NCBI RefSeq assembly: GCF_000400465.1
Contig: NW_008806295.1
Span: forward strand, 112,030-176,029
Direction of reading: 5' to 3'
Source of the DNA: Wallemia ichthyophaga EXF-994
Lineage: Eukaryota > Basidiomycota > Wallemiomycetes > Wallemiales > Wallemiaceae
DNA length: 64,000 nt
Shown here: positions 45,286 to 55,802 of the stretch, piece after piece
How the letters are laid out: each line of letters begins with the position of its first letter
Numbering within the stretch: the first letter of the stretch is position 1
Notes under the pieces: generated by a model
Seen by the model: the letters and a program-made list of their open reading frames with translations, nothing else
Databases searched by the model: none
Told to the model about the DNA's origin: nothing
Made by a program: the position numbers and the translations under genes

Positions 45286-48200
45286 CTATGGAATTTCAAG
45301 AGTGGTTTTCAGTCTCTTAATTAGATGCAGGTCTTCTTTGGTGAGATCTGCCGCAAAGTTTTGTTTGAGGACATCGATGCTATTTCTCGAGATATGCGAG
45401 AGGAGTAGATCAGTTTCCTGGAAATGTCTTCCAACCATCTTAGGAGCCTGGTTGTGGAAGTTATCGATCTTGACTGCGATACCGGCACCTGTCTGGTTCT
45501 TCTTCACAATATCCAATGGTTTGTGGTTGATCTCTATACTACCGACTCTACCGAGTGGAACAATCTCCTTCTTGCCCTCACCATTGACTGTCACGACACA
45601 GATAGGCGTACCTACTCTCAAAGTACCGTCGACAATATCACATCCGACGATAATAGGATCTCTGCGCACGAACGCCTGTAGTATCTTCAATCTACAAGGC
45701 CATACTGCGGATGGAGCAGCCTCCTTCTTTTTGTCTTCCACAATCGATTTGTTGTATGCAGTGAATTGATCGAAAAGGTGGTAAATGATATCCGCTTTGA
45801 ATATTTTCACTCCCACTTCATCAGCATACTTGTCGGCTTCTTTATCGACCGGCACATCGAATGCTAAAATGGTAGCGAATTCCTTGGCCTTTTCTAACAT
45901 GACACCAGCTCTAAGGACGTCCTTCCTGAACACAGGTCCGATGTTAATGCCAGATACTGGGATTTTAGAAGAACGCAGGAAATCCAACAAGGCTTCCAAC
46001 GAACCAAGAGTAGAAGCTTGTACGCAGACACCTTTACCTGACTTATCGATTGAGGATAACAGCGTCTGCAGATCACCCATAACTTCCTCCATGAGATCCT
46101 CTTCATCGTCATCTTCTCCGACAACCAACAGACGTGAACCGGCAATAGCTTTGTCGAGGTCTGGTGCGGTAATCTTGACACCCATAGAAGCTTTAATTTC
46201 CTTGTGGTGGACATAAGCGCCCTTGATTCTCATCTCTTTCATTGGCTGTGGAGTGAGTAGGGCTCTTACTTGAGTGACAATGGGTCCGTTCAATCCACAC
46301 ACAACTATTTTATCGCCTTCTCTCAAGATACCATTGCTGAGTACGACATCTATAGTTGTACCCAATCCTTCTATCACCTTAACTTCCAAAACTGTACACT
46401 CAAGTTCTGACAAGTACATAAGTGCACCGCTCATACGCTCTTGAGTAAGGTTGATCAAGAGTTGAAGGAGATCTGGTACACCTTCACCGGTGTGCGCTGA
46501 GGTTGGAACGAGCGAGACGACTTTACCCATTTTCTTGTTGTCGTAGTAGACGCACGAGTTGAGACCTTGCTCGGCGAACTCGAGATTCACTCTGTCAAGT
46601 CTCATGTGGAACTCGCGTCTGACAGCTTCAGATTGCTTGGAGAACGAATCGACGAAGGAATTGTTGGCCATGGTTTCCCATCCGTAAAGACGATCGATCT
46701 GGTGGGGTTTGAGTGGGCTAAATTTGTGATAGCTGTTTACTCACCTTGTTAAGTGCGACAATGAATGGCGTCTTCTTGTCACGAAGAAGTCTGAGAGACT
46801 CGAGTGTTTGTGGTTCAAGACCATGCTTGGGTGGCTGTCAGTGCTGGTATATCAAACGGGACATTACCTACCATAATATCAACGACAAGTACTGCAATGT
46901 TACACAGCGAACTACCTCTAGAACGCAAGTTAGTGAAAGACTCGTGACCAGGAGTATCAATGACAAGTAAACCAGGCAGCTTGTATTCCTGTTTACCCTC
47001 TTTGTCGAGCACCGAGACCTTCTTAATGATATTTTCAATTGGGAAGTACGTAGCACCAATCTGTTGAGTAATACCACCGGCTTCACCTTCTTGAACGTTG
47101 GTTTGACGGATCTTATCGAGGAGCTTAGTTTTACCAGTGTCGACGTGACCGAGAATACAGCAGATAGGTGAGCGAAGGTTGTCTTTGCTACGTGCTGCGA
47201 GGGCGTCTTCGTGGCGCTTGATGCGACGTTCGTGGGCTTCTTCTTTGCGTTTGAGAGCTTCTTTCTGTGCGTTGGATAGCTCTTCTTCGGAGGATTCGTC
47301 GTCTGAGTCTGAGTCTTCGGAGTCTTCTTCAGATGAGCTGTCATCATGTTGGTCATTTGCTGGTTTAGCAGGTGCAGGTGGTGCTGCTGGTTCAGCCTTC
47401 TTGTCTTGATCCTTCTCTTCGTCAGACGATGCATCCCAGTCATCGAGTCCAGGATCACCAGCAGTTTGAGATTCAGCCTTCTTCTCACCCTTGCCCTCAT
47501 CTTCAGAGGAGGTTGCATCCCACCTGTCTTCCTTCTCTTCAGCGGGCTCAGGAACAGGAGCAGGCTCGGCTTCCTTCTTTGGCTCATGAGCTTTCTCGTT
47601 TGATTGAGATGGTTGTTGTTGCTGCTTGCCTTTAGCTGGCTTCTTACCGTAAGTTGGCTTCTTAGGCTTGCTTTCACCGTCCTCTAAACCAGCAACGCGG
47701 ACACCAGATGCTAAGAGAGCTTGACGACGAGCTTCACCAGCAGCCTTCTCTTTCTTTTGCTTATCGGTGAGGTACTTTCCTTCCTTTTTAAGCTGCTCAC
47801 GCTTGGCCTTGTCTTTTTCCTTCTTAAGTAGCTTCTGCTCTTCGTCATAGAGCTCAGCTTCAACAGCAAGACGCTCTTCTTCTTGGATACGCTGCATCTC
47901 CTCCTCCTTAATACGCTTTTCTTCTTCTTCCTTTTTCTTGTTTGCATCAAGTTGAGCTCTAAGAGCAGCTAAACCTGCAGGAGGTTTCTTAGCGGATTTC
48001 TTTTTATCTGCAGGTTTTGGATCTTCTGCGGGTTTATCGGAGGCTTTCTTTTTCTTTTTCTTTTTCTTATCTGCGGCAGAGGCGGATGTATCTTCTGGTT
48101 CGTTTGCGGGAGTAGAATCATCAGGGAGCTGTGTAGAAACCTCAGGCTGTTCAGACTGTTCAGGTTGTGGAGTTGAAGGTTTCTTGTTAGCAGCTTGAGC

Positions 48201-48727
48201 TTTCTTCTTTGCCTTGTCTTTCTCCTTTTTGAGTTTCTCTTTCTCTTTTTTACTGAGGAGTCTAGGAGCATCAGTCTCAGGCTCATGATTAGTCTCAGGC
48301 TTTGCTTCATTTGAAACTTTTGCCTTGTTTTCCATAGCAGCAGTCAAAACAGCGTCTTCATCTTGATCAGATTGCTTCTTATTCTTTTTATTCTTATTCT
48401 TTGACTTGTTTATAGCGCTCATTAAATCACCGTTGTCGTCGTCATCGGAGATTGCTGCCGAGGGTTCTATACTGTCTTCTTCCTCGTCATCGTCGACATC
48501 CTCAACATCCATCGCAGCAAATGCAGATTTCTTTTGTGGCTGTGGGTTTGTGTTTGCATCGTCTGAATCGGCGTCTACGTCTGCGTCGTTGGATACTGGG
48601 ATGGATTCACCAGCTGTTGCCCTGCAATCAAGCTTAATTGATAATCACAGCATTCCCAATCCACTCACCAGAAATCATCTTCATCTTGATTCTTTTTAGA
48701 TTTTTTATTTCCCTTCTTTGGTGGCAT
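45286..48727 (-). CDS. FUN12: translation initiation factor eIF5B
   Basis: Exons 48669-48727, 46872-48621, 46745-46825 and 45286-46698 (introns 46-47 nt); 1100 residues. It is the GTPase that joins ribosomal subunits at the end of initiation. The first about 480 residues are Lys/Glu-rich and disordered (long KKKKKK and EEDSEDSD tracts), as in other eIF5B proteins. The G domain has [12 protein letters not shown] (P-loop), [13 protein letters not shown] (switch I), IDTPGHESF (switch II) and ALNKIDR formed across the third splice. Domains II-IV follow, including [14 protein letters not shown] and the C-terminal helices ending in KTTLEIP. It shares a 33-bp divergent promoter with the UNC-45-like gene. 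Confidence 0.96.
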
Positions 48728-48760
48728 CGTGCAAGGCGTTGTTGGCTGTTTAAGCACAAG

Positions 48761-50569
48761 ATGGATTTACTTGAAAGTCTAAATCGCGGAAATTATAATT
48801 TAAATTCAAAGGATATAAATCTGATAATTTTCACAGATGATAAAATATTCAGATTTCTCATTTTACATAAGCTGAATGAGCTAGATCAATTACACTTACT
48901 CAAATCCCACATACACTCCCTTGATGATGCTAAATACGCTGATTTCTTATCCACTCTACTCCAAATCAACCCTGGTTTTTCTATTTCTTTGTTTGACAGG
49001 GATTTACTTTCCTTTCACCCCATTGACTCTCTCTCCCTCCTCAACTCAGCTGCTTCTAACAAATCTGGCTTGAATTTGTTTGACGAAAAGGTTCTTGAAT
49101 TCCTGCACTCAAACTCCATCCATTCTCAATCTCACTCCCTCCTACTATCTACACTCACCCTCATTAAACTTGATAAACACCACAATAAGAGTGAAAATTT
49201 TCAATCTTACTTGGATGCTCTCACAAATATCTCCAACGTACACTCGTCACTCCCTCACTCTCAGTTATCCCTATATCTTGAAGCTTTATCCCACTTATCT
49301 TCATCTTCGAAGATTGCACACAAGCTGTCTCAGCTGTCCACGGTCATCCGTCTAGCGCTTTCTTCCGTCCAAACTCCATCCACTAAAATATCCACACAGC
49401 TCTATTCACAAGAGAATTTACCATCAACCATCCCAGACACATCCACTCAATTCACTCTGTCCACCACTCTCGCCAACATCTGCCAATACGCTCCACCACT
49501 CACTGAAGAAGCGGAGACGATGAAGAAGCTGCAAAAATCTACGAAGCAGGTAGATGCAGAGGAGGAGGAATACATGTCATTCGACAAGGTGCGCCAACGC
49601 AACAGCAATATGCTAGAGATGGGTATTACAGGGGTGTTACCGGTGCTGTCCAAATCCAACTCACTCTTAACGCGCCGCAACACCTCCACCGTCTATCTCG
49701 GCTTGACGAATGACAACACCAACCGCCCACAGCTACTGCGCGACGGAGCGATCAAGGCGCTCCTCAATATGACAACGCACCAACCCGACTCACCAACAAG
49801 TGAAGATCTACACGCCAACCAAGCTCTCGCCAAGATGACTATAACAACCCCACCCAGTGCTTTATACACGCCGCCCATCGCCACCAGTGCCCTGAGCTTC
49901 CTCTCACCTCTAGACGCCTTACTATTTAGAGGATCGCAGCAACTACAGCAATTCGAGGCGATGATGGCGCTTACAAATGTAGCTTCACTGGGAGCGGATG
50001 TTTCCGAGAGGGTGGTATCACGACGTTCTGGGGCTATTCTCGACGCCGCGCAGACACACCTACTCAGCACGCATACGCAGCTACAGCGAGCTGCAGCGGA
50101 GCTCATATGCAATCTCGTCGGAATGTCTGAAGGTGCATTTAGACGATACACAACAGATGCGCGTGCGGGTGTTCATTGCGCTTTGCTTCTCGCGCTTTCG
50201 GACGCTGAATCTTTGTATACTCGTCAAGCTGCGGCGGGTGCGCTGGCACAGTTGTGCGGTATGTCGCCTTTGCCGTGTAAACATATCCTCAGTGAACCGC
50301 AACGGTTCTTGCGCGTACTTATTGCTTTGCTGGGCGATGAAGTCGGATGCGTTCATCGCGCTCTTTGTATCCTCTTAGCTACCCTCGAAGCTTGTCAGGA
50401 GGTGCTCAGGACAGATGAAACCGCGAAAAATGCTATCAATCAGTCAAGGCTTGTACCCACTCTCAAACACCTCATTCCTCGCTTGGCTAGTGAAGAAGGC
50501 ACGCAACTCCTTCCGCTGCTCAAAGACACTATCGTCAAGTTGAAGGAATGTGGGGTGAGTGTGAGCTGA
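48761..50569 (+). CDS. SHE4: UNC-45/CRO1/She4-type myosin chaperone
   Basis: No intron; 602 residues from MDLLESLNRG, 33 bp from the divergent eIF5B start. Armadillo-like helices fill the protein. The most typical part is ANQALAKMTITTPPSALY followed by LSFLSPLDALLFRG and QQFEAMMALTNVASLG, a signature of the UNC-45 central/UCS region. RAAAELICNLVGMSEGAFR and RQAAAGALAQLCG repeats follow. UCS proteins fold and stabilise myosin motor domains (yeast She4 with Myo4/Myo5). As in other fungal forms there is no TPR domain. It is slightly short, so the N-terminus may be reduced. Confidence 0.85.
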   Translation: MDLLESLNRGNYNLNSKDINLIIFTDDKIFRFLILHKLNELDQLHLLKSHIHSLDDAKYADFLSTLLQINPGFSISLFDRDLLSFHPIDSLSLLNSAASNKSGLNLFDEKVLEFLHSNSIHSQSHSLLLSTLTLIKLDKHHNKSENFQSYLDALTNISNVHSSLPHSQLSLYLEALSHLSSSSKIAHKLSQLSTVIRLALSSVQTPSTKISTQLYSQENLPSTIPDTSTQFTLSTTLANICQYAPPLTEEAETMKKLQKSTKQVDAEEEEYMSFDKVRQRNSNMLEMGITGVLPVLSKSNSLLTRRNTSTVYLGLTNDNTNRPQLLRDGAIKALLNMTTHQPDSPTSEDLHANQALAKMTITTPPSALYTPPIATSALSFLSPLDALLFRGSQQLQQFEAMMALTNVASLGADVSERVVSRRSGAILDAAQTHLLSTHTQLQRAAAELICNLVGMSEGAFRRYTTDARAGVHCALLLALSDAESLYTRQAAAGALAQLCGMSPLPCKHILSEPQRFLRVLIALLGDEVGCVHRALCILLATLEACQEVLRTDETAKNAINQSRLVPTLKHLIPRLASEEGTQLLPLLKDTIVKLKECGVSVS

Positions 50570-50659
50570 TTGATGGTGTACGTGGTGCATTTAATCACAT
50601 AGCCATTTGTACACGTCCGAACTATTAAATGTTATACCTCTTTATTCCTACTCTACCCT

Positions 50660-50664
50660 AAAAA
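50660..50664 (-). terminator. Pol III T-run terminator of the SRP RNA candidate
   Basis: Five consecutive T on the minus strand, directly after the GTCTC half of the closing helix. Confidence 0.55.
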
Positions 50665-50937
50665 CGAGACAAAAGTCGTTGGAAGACAGAAGTCTCAAAG
50701 CGCGTCTAGCCATTAGACCATCAAATCCACTTTAGAATATCGCGGGAAACGAACCGCCCATGTGCAGTTGCCTGACTGTGGGTGTACACGATTCGCCTTT
50801 ACTCAAGTGAACGAGGACAGATATTACTACCTGGTCGCAACTCGAACCCGCGACTTCAATGGAGATGGTCGTACCAGCGCTCATTGCTAATCCCTCTTAA
50901 GTTTTATCTCACCAACTTCCTGTTGAGCCATTACAGC
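50660..50937 (-). ncRNA. candidate signal recognition particle (SRP) RNA
   Basis: On the minus strand the sequence opens GCTGTAATGGCT (50937 downward), a 5' Alu-domain motif with the conserved UGUAAU that I recall from fungal SRP RNAs. A box-A match TGGCTCAACAGG (50930-50919) and a box-B-like GGTTCGAGTTG (50848-50838) suggest an internal Pol III promoter. A run of five T on the minus strand (50664-50660) ends it after about 275 nt, the expected size. The 5' stretch GAGATAAAA (50910-50902) pairs over nine bases with TTTTGTCTC (50674-50666) next to the 3' end, as helix 5 of SRP RNA would. The helix 8 loops were not matched to consensus, so identity is probable, not proven. Confidence 0.6.
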
Positions 50938-51070
50938 TGAAGAAATCTTTGTGCAAGCTCTAACTCATTGTAAAGTTGTTGTGAGGGTGAAATTTGAATA
51001 TTCCACACAATCATCATCATTCAGCACCTCGCTGCAAATTTCATTGTTAAAAGTATGCATAAACTAATAA

Positions 51071-51634
51071 CTACTCATATAGCGGTGATATACGCTCGGA
51101 ATCCTCGTTGGCCCCCTCGATCCAGATATCGAGGTTATGAGGGAGGGAGGCTAGATGACCGCGTATGCATTTCCAAGGTGGTGGAGGACTGCTGTAAGTG
51201 CCTTTGTTTGTCAACATATGACGTCTATCGGAAGCAAAGGATTGGAGGAAGGAGTGTGCGGGAGTGAGATTGATGAAGGCTCTGTATTGATGGGGAGTGT
51301 GAGGGCTGAAAGTGAGATTGAGGTAGTCGCGGGCGTTAGAAACTCTATCGAGTTTTGTGTCTAAATCGATGATGTATTCACTGTCATGAGCTTCAACCAC
51401 GGCAATAACATGATAATCCCAGAGAACCGGGAATGGGTGGGAGTACTGGCTGGCTTGTTGATGGAATAAGAGTACAGATTTGTTTGAATTGCTGATGAAA
51501 CCAACGCGCACTCTAACACCACCAACACAACTCAACGCGTCTATTAAATGATAAGCATTCTCCTCGCAGTAGCAGCTCATGTACTTCGATTGATTTGAAA
51601 TTTCAATTAATTCTCGGTATTTTTCACTTTCCAT
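51071..51634 (-). CDS. NTAQ1: N-terminal glutamine amidohydrolase
   Basis: Single exon, 187 residues. NTAQ1 deamidates N-terminal Gln to Glu, feeding the Arg/N-degron pathway. The catalytic Cys lies in MSCYCEENAYHLID, the His in PVLWDYHVIAVVE and the Asp in EYIIDLDTKLD, the Cys-His-Asp order of the family. The C-terminal YRAFINLTPAHSFLQSFASD and PPPPWKCI segments also fit. Length is typical for the family (about 200). The start codon is 23 bp from that of divergent SET2, so regulation must be shared. Confidence 0.92.
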   Translation of the reverse strand: MESEKYRELIEISNQSKYMSCYCEENAYHLIDALSCVGGVRVRVGFISNSNKSVLLFHQQASQYSHPFPVLWDYHVIAVVEAHDSEYIIDLDTKLDRVSNARDYLNLTFSPHTPHQYRAFINLTPAHSFLQSFASDRRHMLTNKGTYSSPPPPWKCIRGHLASLPHNLDIWIEGANEDSERISPLYE

Positions 51635-51657
51635 TGCGATGGCTGTTACACTGAACC

Positions 51658-53944
51658 ATGACTATCAAATCGAAATCCCCGTCGATCGGTTTAGACAACC
51701 GCAACGAGAGCGGGATCAATAACGGCATCAATAACGGTTCCAATACCCCAATCTCGGAATCTAATCAAAAGTCTATCCTAGCAAATTCAGGTAAACCACA
51801 AGATCAATCTCATCTTCCGCTGGCTAGTGACCACGCTAGCACTTTTGAACCAATCGATGAATGCCAATACGCTAATCGCTCTCTTGGTCGCTCACATCAG
51901 CACGTTGAAGAGAGCTACTGTGATTGCTATCTCAGCAATTCAGCGTGTGCCCACTCCAGTGACTGTATAAACCGTCTTACCCAAGTCGAGTGTCTTCTCG
52001 ACGACTGCAAGAGTGGTCCTCACTGCCGCAATCAGCGTTTCCAACGACGTCAATGGGCTGGTCTTGACGTTGTTGCGACTGAGAAGAAAGGCTATGGATT
52101 ACGCGCTCAACACGACATGGACAGAGATACTTTCCTCATTGAATACATAGGCGAAGTCGTAACTCAAACTCAATTCCTACGTAGAATGACCTCCTACGCC
52201 AAAGAAGGCATAAAACACTTCTACTTCATGATGCTCCAGAATGAGCAGTTTATTGACGCCACACGTAAGGGAAACGTTGGTCGTTTCGTAAACCACTCCT
52301 GCGCACCTAACTGCTTTGTCAGCAAGTGGGTCGTCGGACGTTACGTCAAAATGGGCATCTTCACTAAACGTCGCATACATAAAGGTGAAGAACTCACTTT
52401 CAATTACAACGTAGATCGTTATGGTCATGATGCACAGGTTTGTCATTGCGGCGAACCTAACTGCGTTGGTTTCATCGGTGGTAAAACCCAGACTGATATC
52501 GGGGGCATGGACGACCAAATCTTAGACGCGCTCGGTATCACCCAAGAGGAAGTCATGCGATTAACACTCAAGGGTAGCCGGAAGAAGAAGAGTAAGACTT
52601 TAGATGAGGATTATGAGTTGGAACTCAAACCGATGGTGCTCGAAGATGTACCCAAGGTTATTACAGCTGTCAGACAGTCTTCATCAAACAAAAAAATACT
52701 TTTGAAATTGTTGAAACGAATGAGGGTGAGTGTTTTCTGTGGAGTTTAGATGGTAACTCAACTCAACACAACCATAGATGACGGAAAGTCATGATATCCA
52801 GCGGCAACTGATGCGTATGCATGGGTTCGCCATCCAGGCTTCACTCCTCTCGGAATACCCACATGACGAGGATTTGAGCAGACTCGTTATCGAAATTTTA
52901 GCTCAGTGGTCACAGCATCTCAAAGCAAAGAACAAGATAGAGACGTCGAAAATAGATGAACCTGTGCAATTAATTGAGAAGAGTAGTGAGAATGACGAGA
53001 TAAAGACAGGTGCTCATACGTTGCTTCAATTATGGGACACGCTCGAGTCAGCGTACAGGATACCCAAGCGTGGAATAAACCAGACGGATGATGATATATT
53101 GCTGTCAGAGCACCAAAATGAGCAATTATTTAGTCAATTACCGGAAGCTAAACGGGTCAAACTTCATGAGGATTCACTGTTCAAGTCGCAAAAGGAATTC
53201 GTCAAGCCTGAGGCAACACAGAGCGGCACTCCATTTGAGGCGCCCACTTTACTCGATTTGCAGAAAGAGAAATGGAAGGAACTTCAGAAGCAGTCACCGC
53301 AAGATAGTCAACGCGCTGAGCAGGAGAATATAAAAAAGGTTATCGAGAATGCCCGTCTAGTGGAGCAGTCGAAGCAAGAAGAGGCTGCTAAGCAGAAGGC
53401 AGAGGAAGAAGCAGAAAAACAGAGGAAGAAAGAGGAGAGTGAGAGCAGGAAAGCGGCCAAGAAGAAAGAAGACAATCGGAAGCGCTCAAAAAGTAAAGAA
53501 AAGGAAAAGGAAAAAGACACACAACAGAAGACAGAAAAGGATAAAAATACACCAGATCCTCATAAAAAACTACATAAGCAGATAGGCGAATTGGTCGTAC
53601 ATGTCATGTCCAAATCCAAAGACAGCTTCAGTCACGATAGCTTCAAGAAGCACGCCAAAGAACTCACCTCTACGTTGCTTGAAAAGGAGAAAAAGAAAGG
53701 CGGTGTGGAGATGAGTGAGGATATGCGCAATAAGATGAAAAAGTTTATCAAGGAGTATGTGAGCAAAATACTCGCGAGGAAGCAGAGCAAGGGGGGAGGT
53801 GAGAGAAAGAATGATGCAAACAAAGAAGAGAAGGGTGAAAATGATGAAAATGATGACAAGGATGAAAACGAGAGAAGCGATACCTCGCAACAAACAACTG
53901 CAAAACATCCAACACCAACATTCTCCGACCAGGTGCAGTGGTGA
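51658..53944 (+). CDS. SET2: histone H3 Lys36 methyltransferase SET2
   Basis: Exons 51658-52725 and 52778-53944 (52-nt intron); 744 residues. It carries an AWS domain (YCDCYLSNSACAHSSDC then CLLDDC), then SET: KKGYGLRAQHDMDRDTFLIE, FYFMMLQNEQFIDATRKGN, GRFVNHSCAPNC and ELTFNYNVDRYG. Post-SET is CHCGEPNCVGFIGG. Near the C-terminus, after a charged coiled coil, LHKQIGELVVHVMSKSKDSF and HAKELTSTLLEKE form an SRI domain that binds the Ser2/Ser5-phosphorylated CTD of RNA polymerase II. SET2 marks transcribed genes and suppresses cryptic initiation. I could not see a clear WW motif. Confidence 0.95.
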
Positions 53945-54079
53945 AAGCATTAGACCGTAAATTATTCATGTAAACAACGTAAGAGCTGATACAAAAACTA
54001 GATTTGAAAATGATATTACTTGGAAGTGTGGAGTGTAATATTAGGTATATGTAAGGGTATACAAACACACACTGCACTT

Positions 54080-55009
54080 TTACGCATTGCCCAACCTAAA
54101 ACCGACAGATGAAGCGATTCTGATAGGCAACTCTCTTCTCAAATCACCACCTCTCTTACCGTAGTCGATCCACGCAGCACGCAAGACGGAGGTGTGAGCA
54201 GAAGACAGAGCCAAGAGATCATTCTCAGGCATCCTCTTGAGCGCAGATACAGTTGGTGGGAGTGCTGGGTAATCAGGATCTGGAGTGCGAAGAGGTGATG
54301 GCCATTGAATGCGAGCGTGGTCATCAGTTTCGACTGAGAAGGCTGAATTAGCGGAGCGAATCATATCGCGTTGTTCAATTTCTCTAAGAGTATCACCCAA
54401 TCTTCTCAATTCAGATCTGTGTACTTCAAAGTCATCTCTAATGTCGTCAACGCGTGAACCAACAGCTCTGTTGACGTTATCGATATCTTTCAAAGCTTGA
54501 GTGGATTGCTGCATCAATCTCGATTGATGTTCGAGAGCTTCAAGGGTATCGGAGTGAAGCTTCTTATCGTTGTGAAGTTGCTCTCTTTGGAAATCTACTT
54601 GCTCAAGGTGTGAAGTACGAAGGAAAGACATGATGTCATTGTGATTGCGATCTTGACGTGTGGCGTCTTCGATGGCTAACAATCTTTGCTGATCAAGCAT
54701 TTGATTGTGGTGTCTTTCATTTTGAGCAATCAACTCGACGTTATTTTTCTCGAAATTTGAGACAAGTTGTTCAAGTGTAGTGGAGAAAGAGGTGGCGAGG
54801 AGCTGCTGGGACTGCTCAGACTGTCTGGTCAACAAAGAAACGTTCTCCTTTTGAGATTCTTGGCTCTCATTGTACTGAGTGGAGAGGTTCGCGGAGAGGT
54901 CTCTGATTGCGTTGGCGAGTGAGAGCAAGTCAGAGGATTCCAAACCCAAAGCGATGTTCAAGTTGGATAGAGCTTGAGCAGCTGCAGAAGGATCAGGATT
55001 TGTAGGCAT
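54080..55009 (-). CDS. coiled-coil protein of unknown function
   Basis: A 309-residue frame without introns; unrecognised. Residues about 45-230 are continuous amphipathic helix rich in Gln, Glu, Asn and His (for example LLTRQSEQSQQLLATSF and NNVELIAQNERHHNQMLDQQ), so it is probably an elongated coiled-coil homo-oligomer. A Pro-rich linker (PSPLRTPDPDYPALPPT) leads to a compact tail ending in SSVGFRLGNA. The start MPTNPDPSAAAQAL has no signal peptide. Codon use looks like its neighbours. It converges on SET2 with a gap of 135 bp. Confidence 0.6.
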   Translation of the reverse strand: MPTNPDPSAAAQALSNLNIALGLESSDLLSLANAIRDLSANLSTQYNESQESQKENVSLLTRQSEQSQQLLATSFSTTLEQLVSNFEKNNVELIAQNERHHNQMLDQQRLLAIEDATRQDRNHNDIMSFLRTSHLEQVDFQREQLHNDKKLHSDTLEALEHQSRLMQQSTQALKDIDNVNRAVGSRVDDIRDDFEVHRSELRRLGDTLREIEQRDMIRSANSAFSVETDDHARIQWPSPLRTPDPDYPALPPTVSALKRMPENDLLALSSAHTSVLRAAWIDYGKRGGDLRRELPIRIASSVGFRLGNA

Positions 55010-55091
55010 TTTTGAATGTTTGGTTGAAATATTAAGAATTTCAGTAGTAGTTTCGGTTGAAGAGACTCGAAATTCTCAAGTAAATATTCAA

Positions 55092-55327
55092 ATGCCAAAG
55101 ACTAAATTGAATTCCAGTGAGTGATAATAGAATATTTTAAATTCCCTGTTAATTTAATAGACCTGGCTGCTTACAATATAAATTATAAAATTCAAATTTC
55201 TAATTTACTGCCAGAGGCTCTCTCTAGTCAACACTCAAAGGATATACGTCAATTACAGCTGAAAGGGCAACAGAAGCTGTCAAAGGAAGTAAAGAAAGAT
55301 GTTCAACAGCTTAACAAGATTAAATAA
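55092..55327 (+). CDS. small basic protein, overlaps SPC3 start
   Basis: Exons 55092-55116 and 55161-55327 (44-nt intron, GTGAGT...TTTAATAG); 63 residues: MPKTKLNS followed by NLAAYNINYKIQISNLLPEA and a Lys/Gln-rich helix ending in DVQQLNKIK. No family recognised. Its last 29 nt overlap, in another frame, the first codons of SPC3 on the same strand. The clean intron and protein-like composition support a real product. It could also be a coding-like leader of the SPC3 transcript. Confidence 0.45.
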
Positions 55328-55802
55328 CTTATCGGCTTTGATTTCCAGTGCATTGTTCACTCTTATTGGCTTGATTACACTATCCAGCTTGAGTTACAAT
55401 GAAAACAACAATAGCAATATAAACATCACCCAACTTAACGTAGTAAACAGCTACAACAACTTGAACCAATTTGCTTTCATTAGATTTGAAGGTGTCGTTG
55501 ATACTACATCTCTTTTTGACAACTGGAACACGAAACAAGTATTTGTACAACTTTCTACTGATTACAATACTCAAAACACCCACTCAAGCACCGTGATTTG
55601 GGATGCTATCATCACTAACGGCGATATTCTCAACCTAGACAATGTCAAACAGAAATATTCACTCAAATCTAAATCGTTTGAACAATATCAAAACACTACT
55701 CTCTCTCTCACTTACCACATACAACCATACGTCGGTCTCAACAAACACGGCTTATTGCACACTCAACAAATACAATTCCCAAAAGCTAAATCTAACATTT
55801 GA
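55299..55802 (+). CDS. SPC3: signal peptidase complex subunit 3
   Basis: Single exon, 167 residues. SPC22/23 family: a short N-terminal head MFNSLTRLNNLSA, one membrane anchor SALFTLIGLITLSSL, and an ER-lumenal domain with FEGVVDTTSLFDNWNTKQVF, SSTVIWDAIITNGD and YVGLNKHG. Spc3 is an essential partner of the catalytic Sec11 in cleaving signal peptides at the ER. The start is well supported because family members begin with this same short head directly before the anchor. Six N-x-S/T sites lie in the lumenal part. The ATG falls inside the preceding small ORF. Confidence 0.9.
   Translation: MFNSLTRLNNLSALISSALFTLIGLITLSSLSYNENNNSNINITQLNVVNSYNNLNQFAFIRFEGVVDTTSLFDNWNTKQVFVQLSTDYNTQNTHSSTVIWDAIITNGDILNLDNVKQKYSLKSKSFEQYQNTTLSLTYHIQPYVGLNKHGLLHTQQIQFPKAKSNI

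Noticed and set aside
50670-50730. GATGGTCTAATGGCTAGA on the minus strand, resembling a tRNA D arm
   Set aside because: No anticodon arm or T arm fits at the right distance. It is better explained as internal sequence of the SRP RNA candidate.
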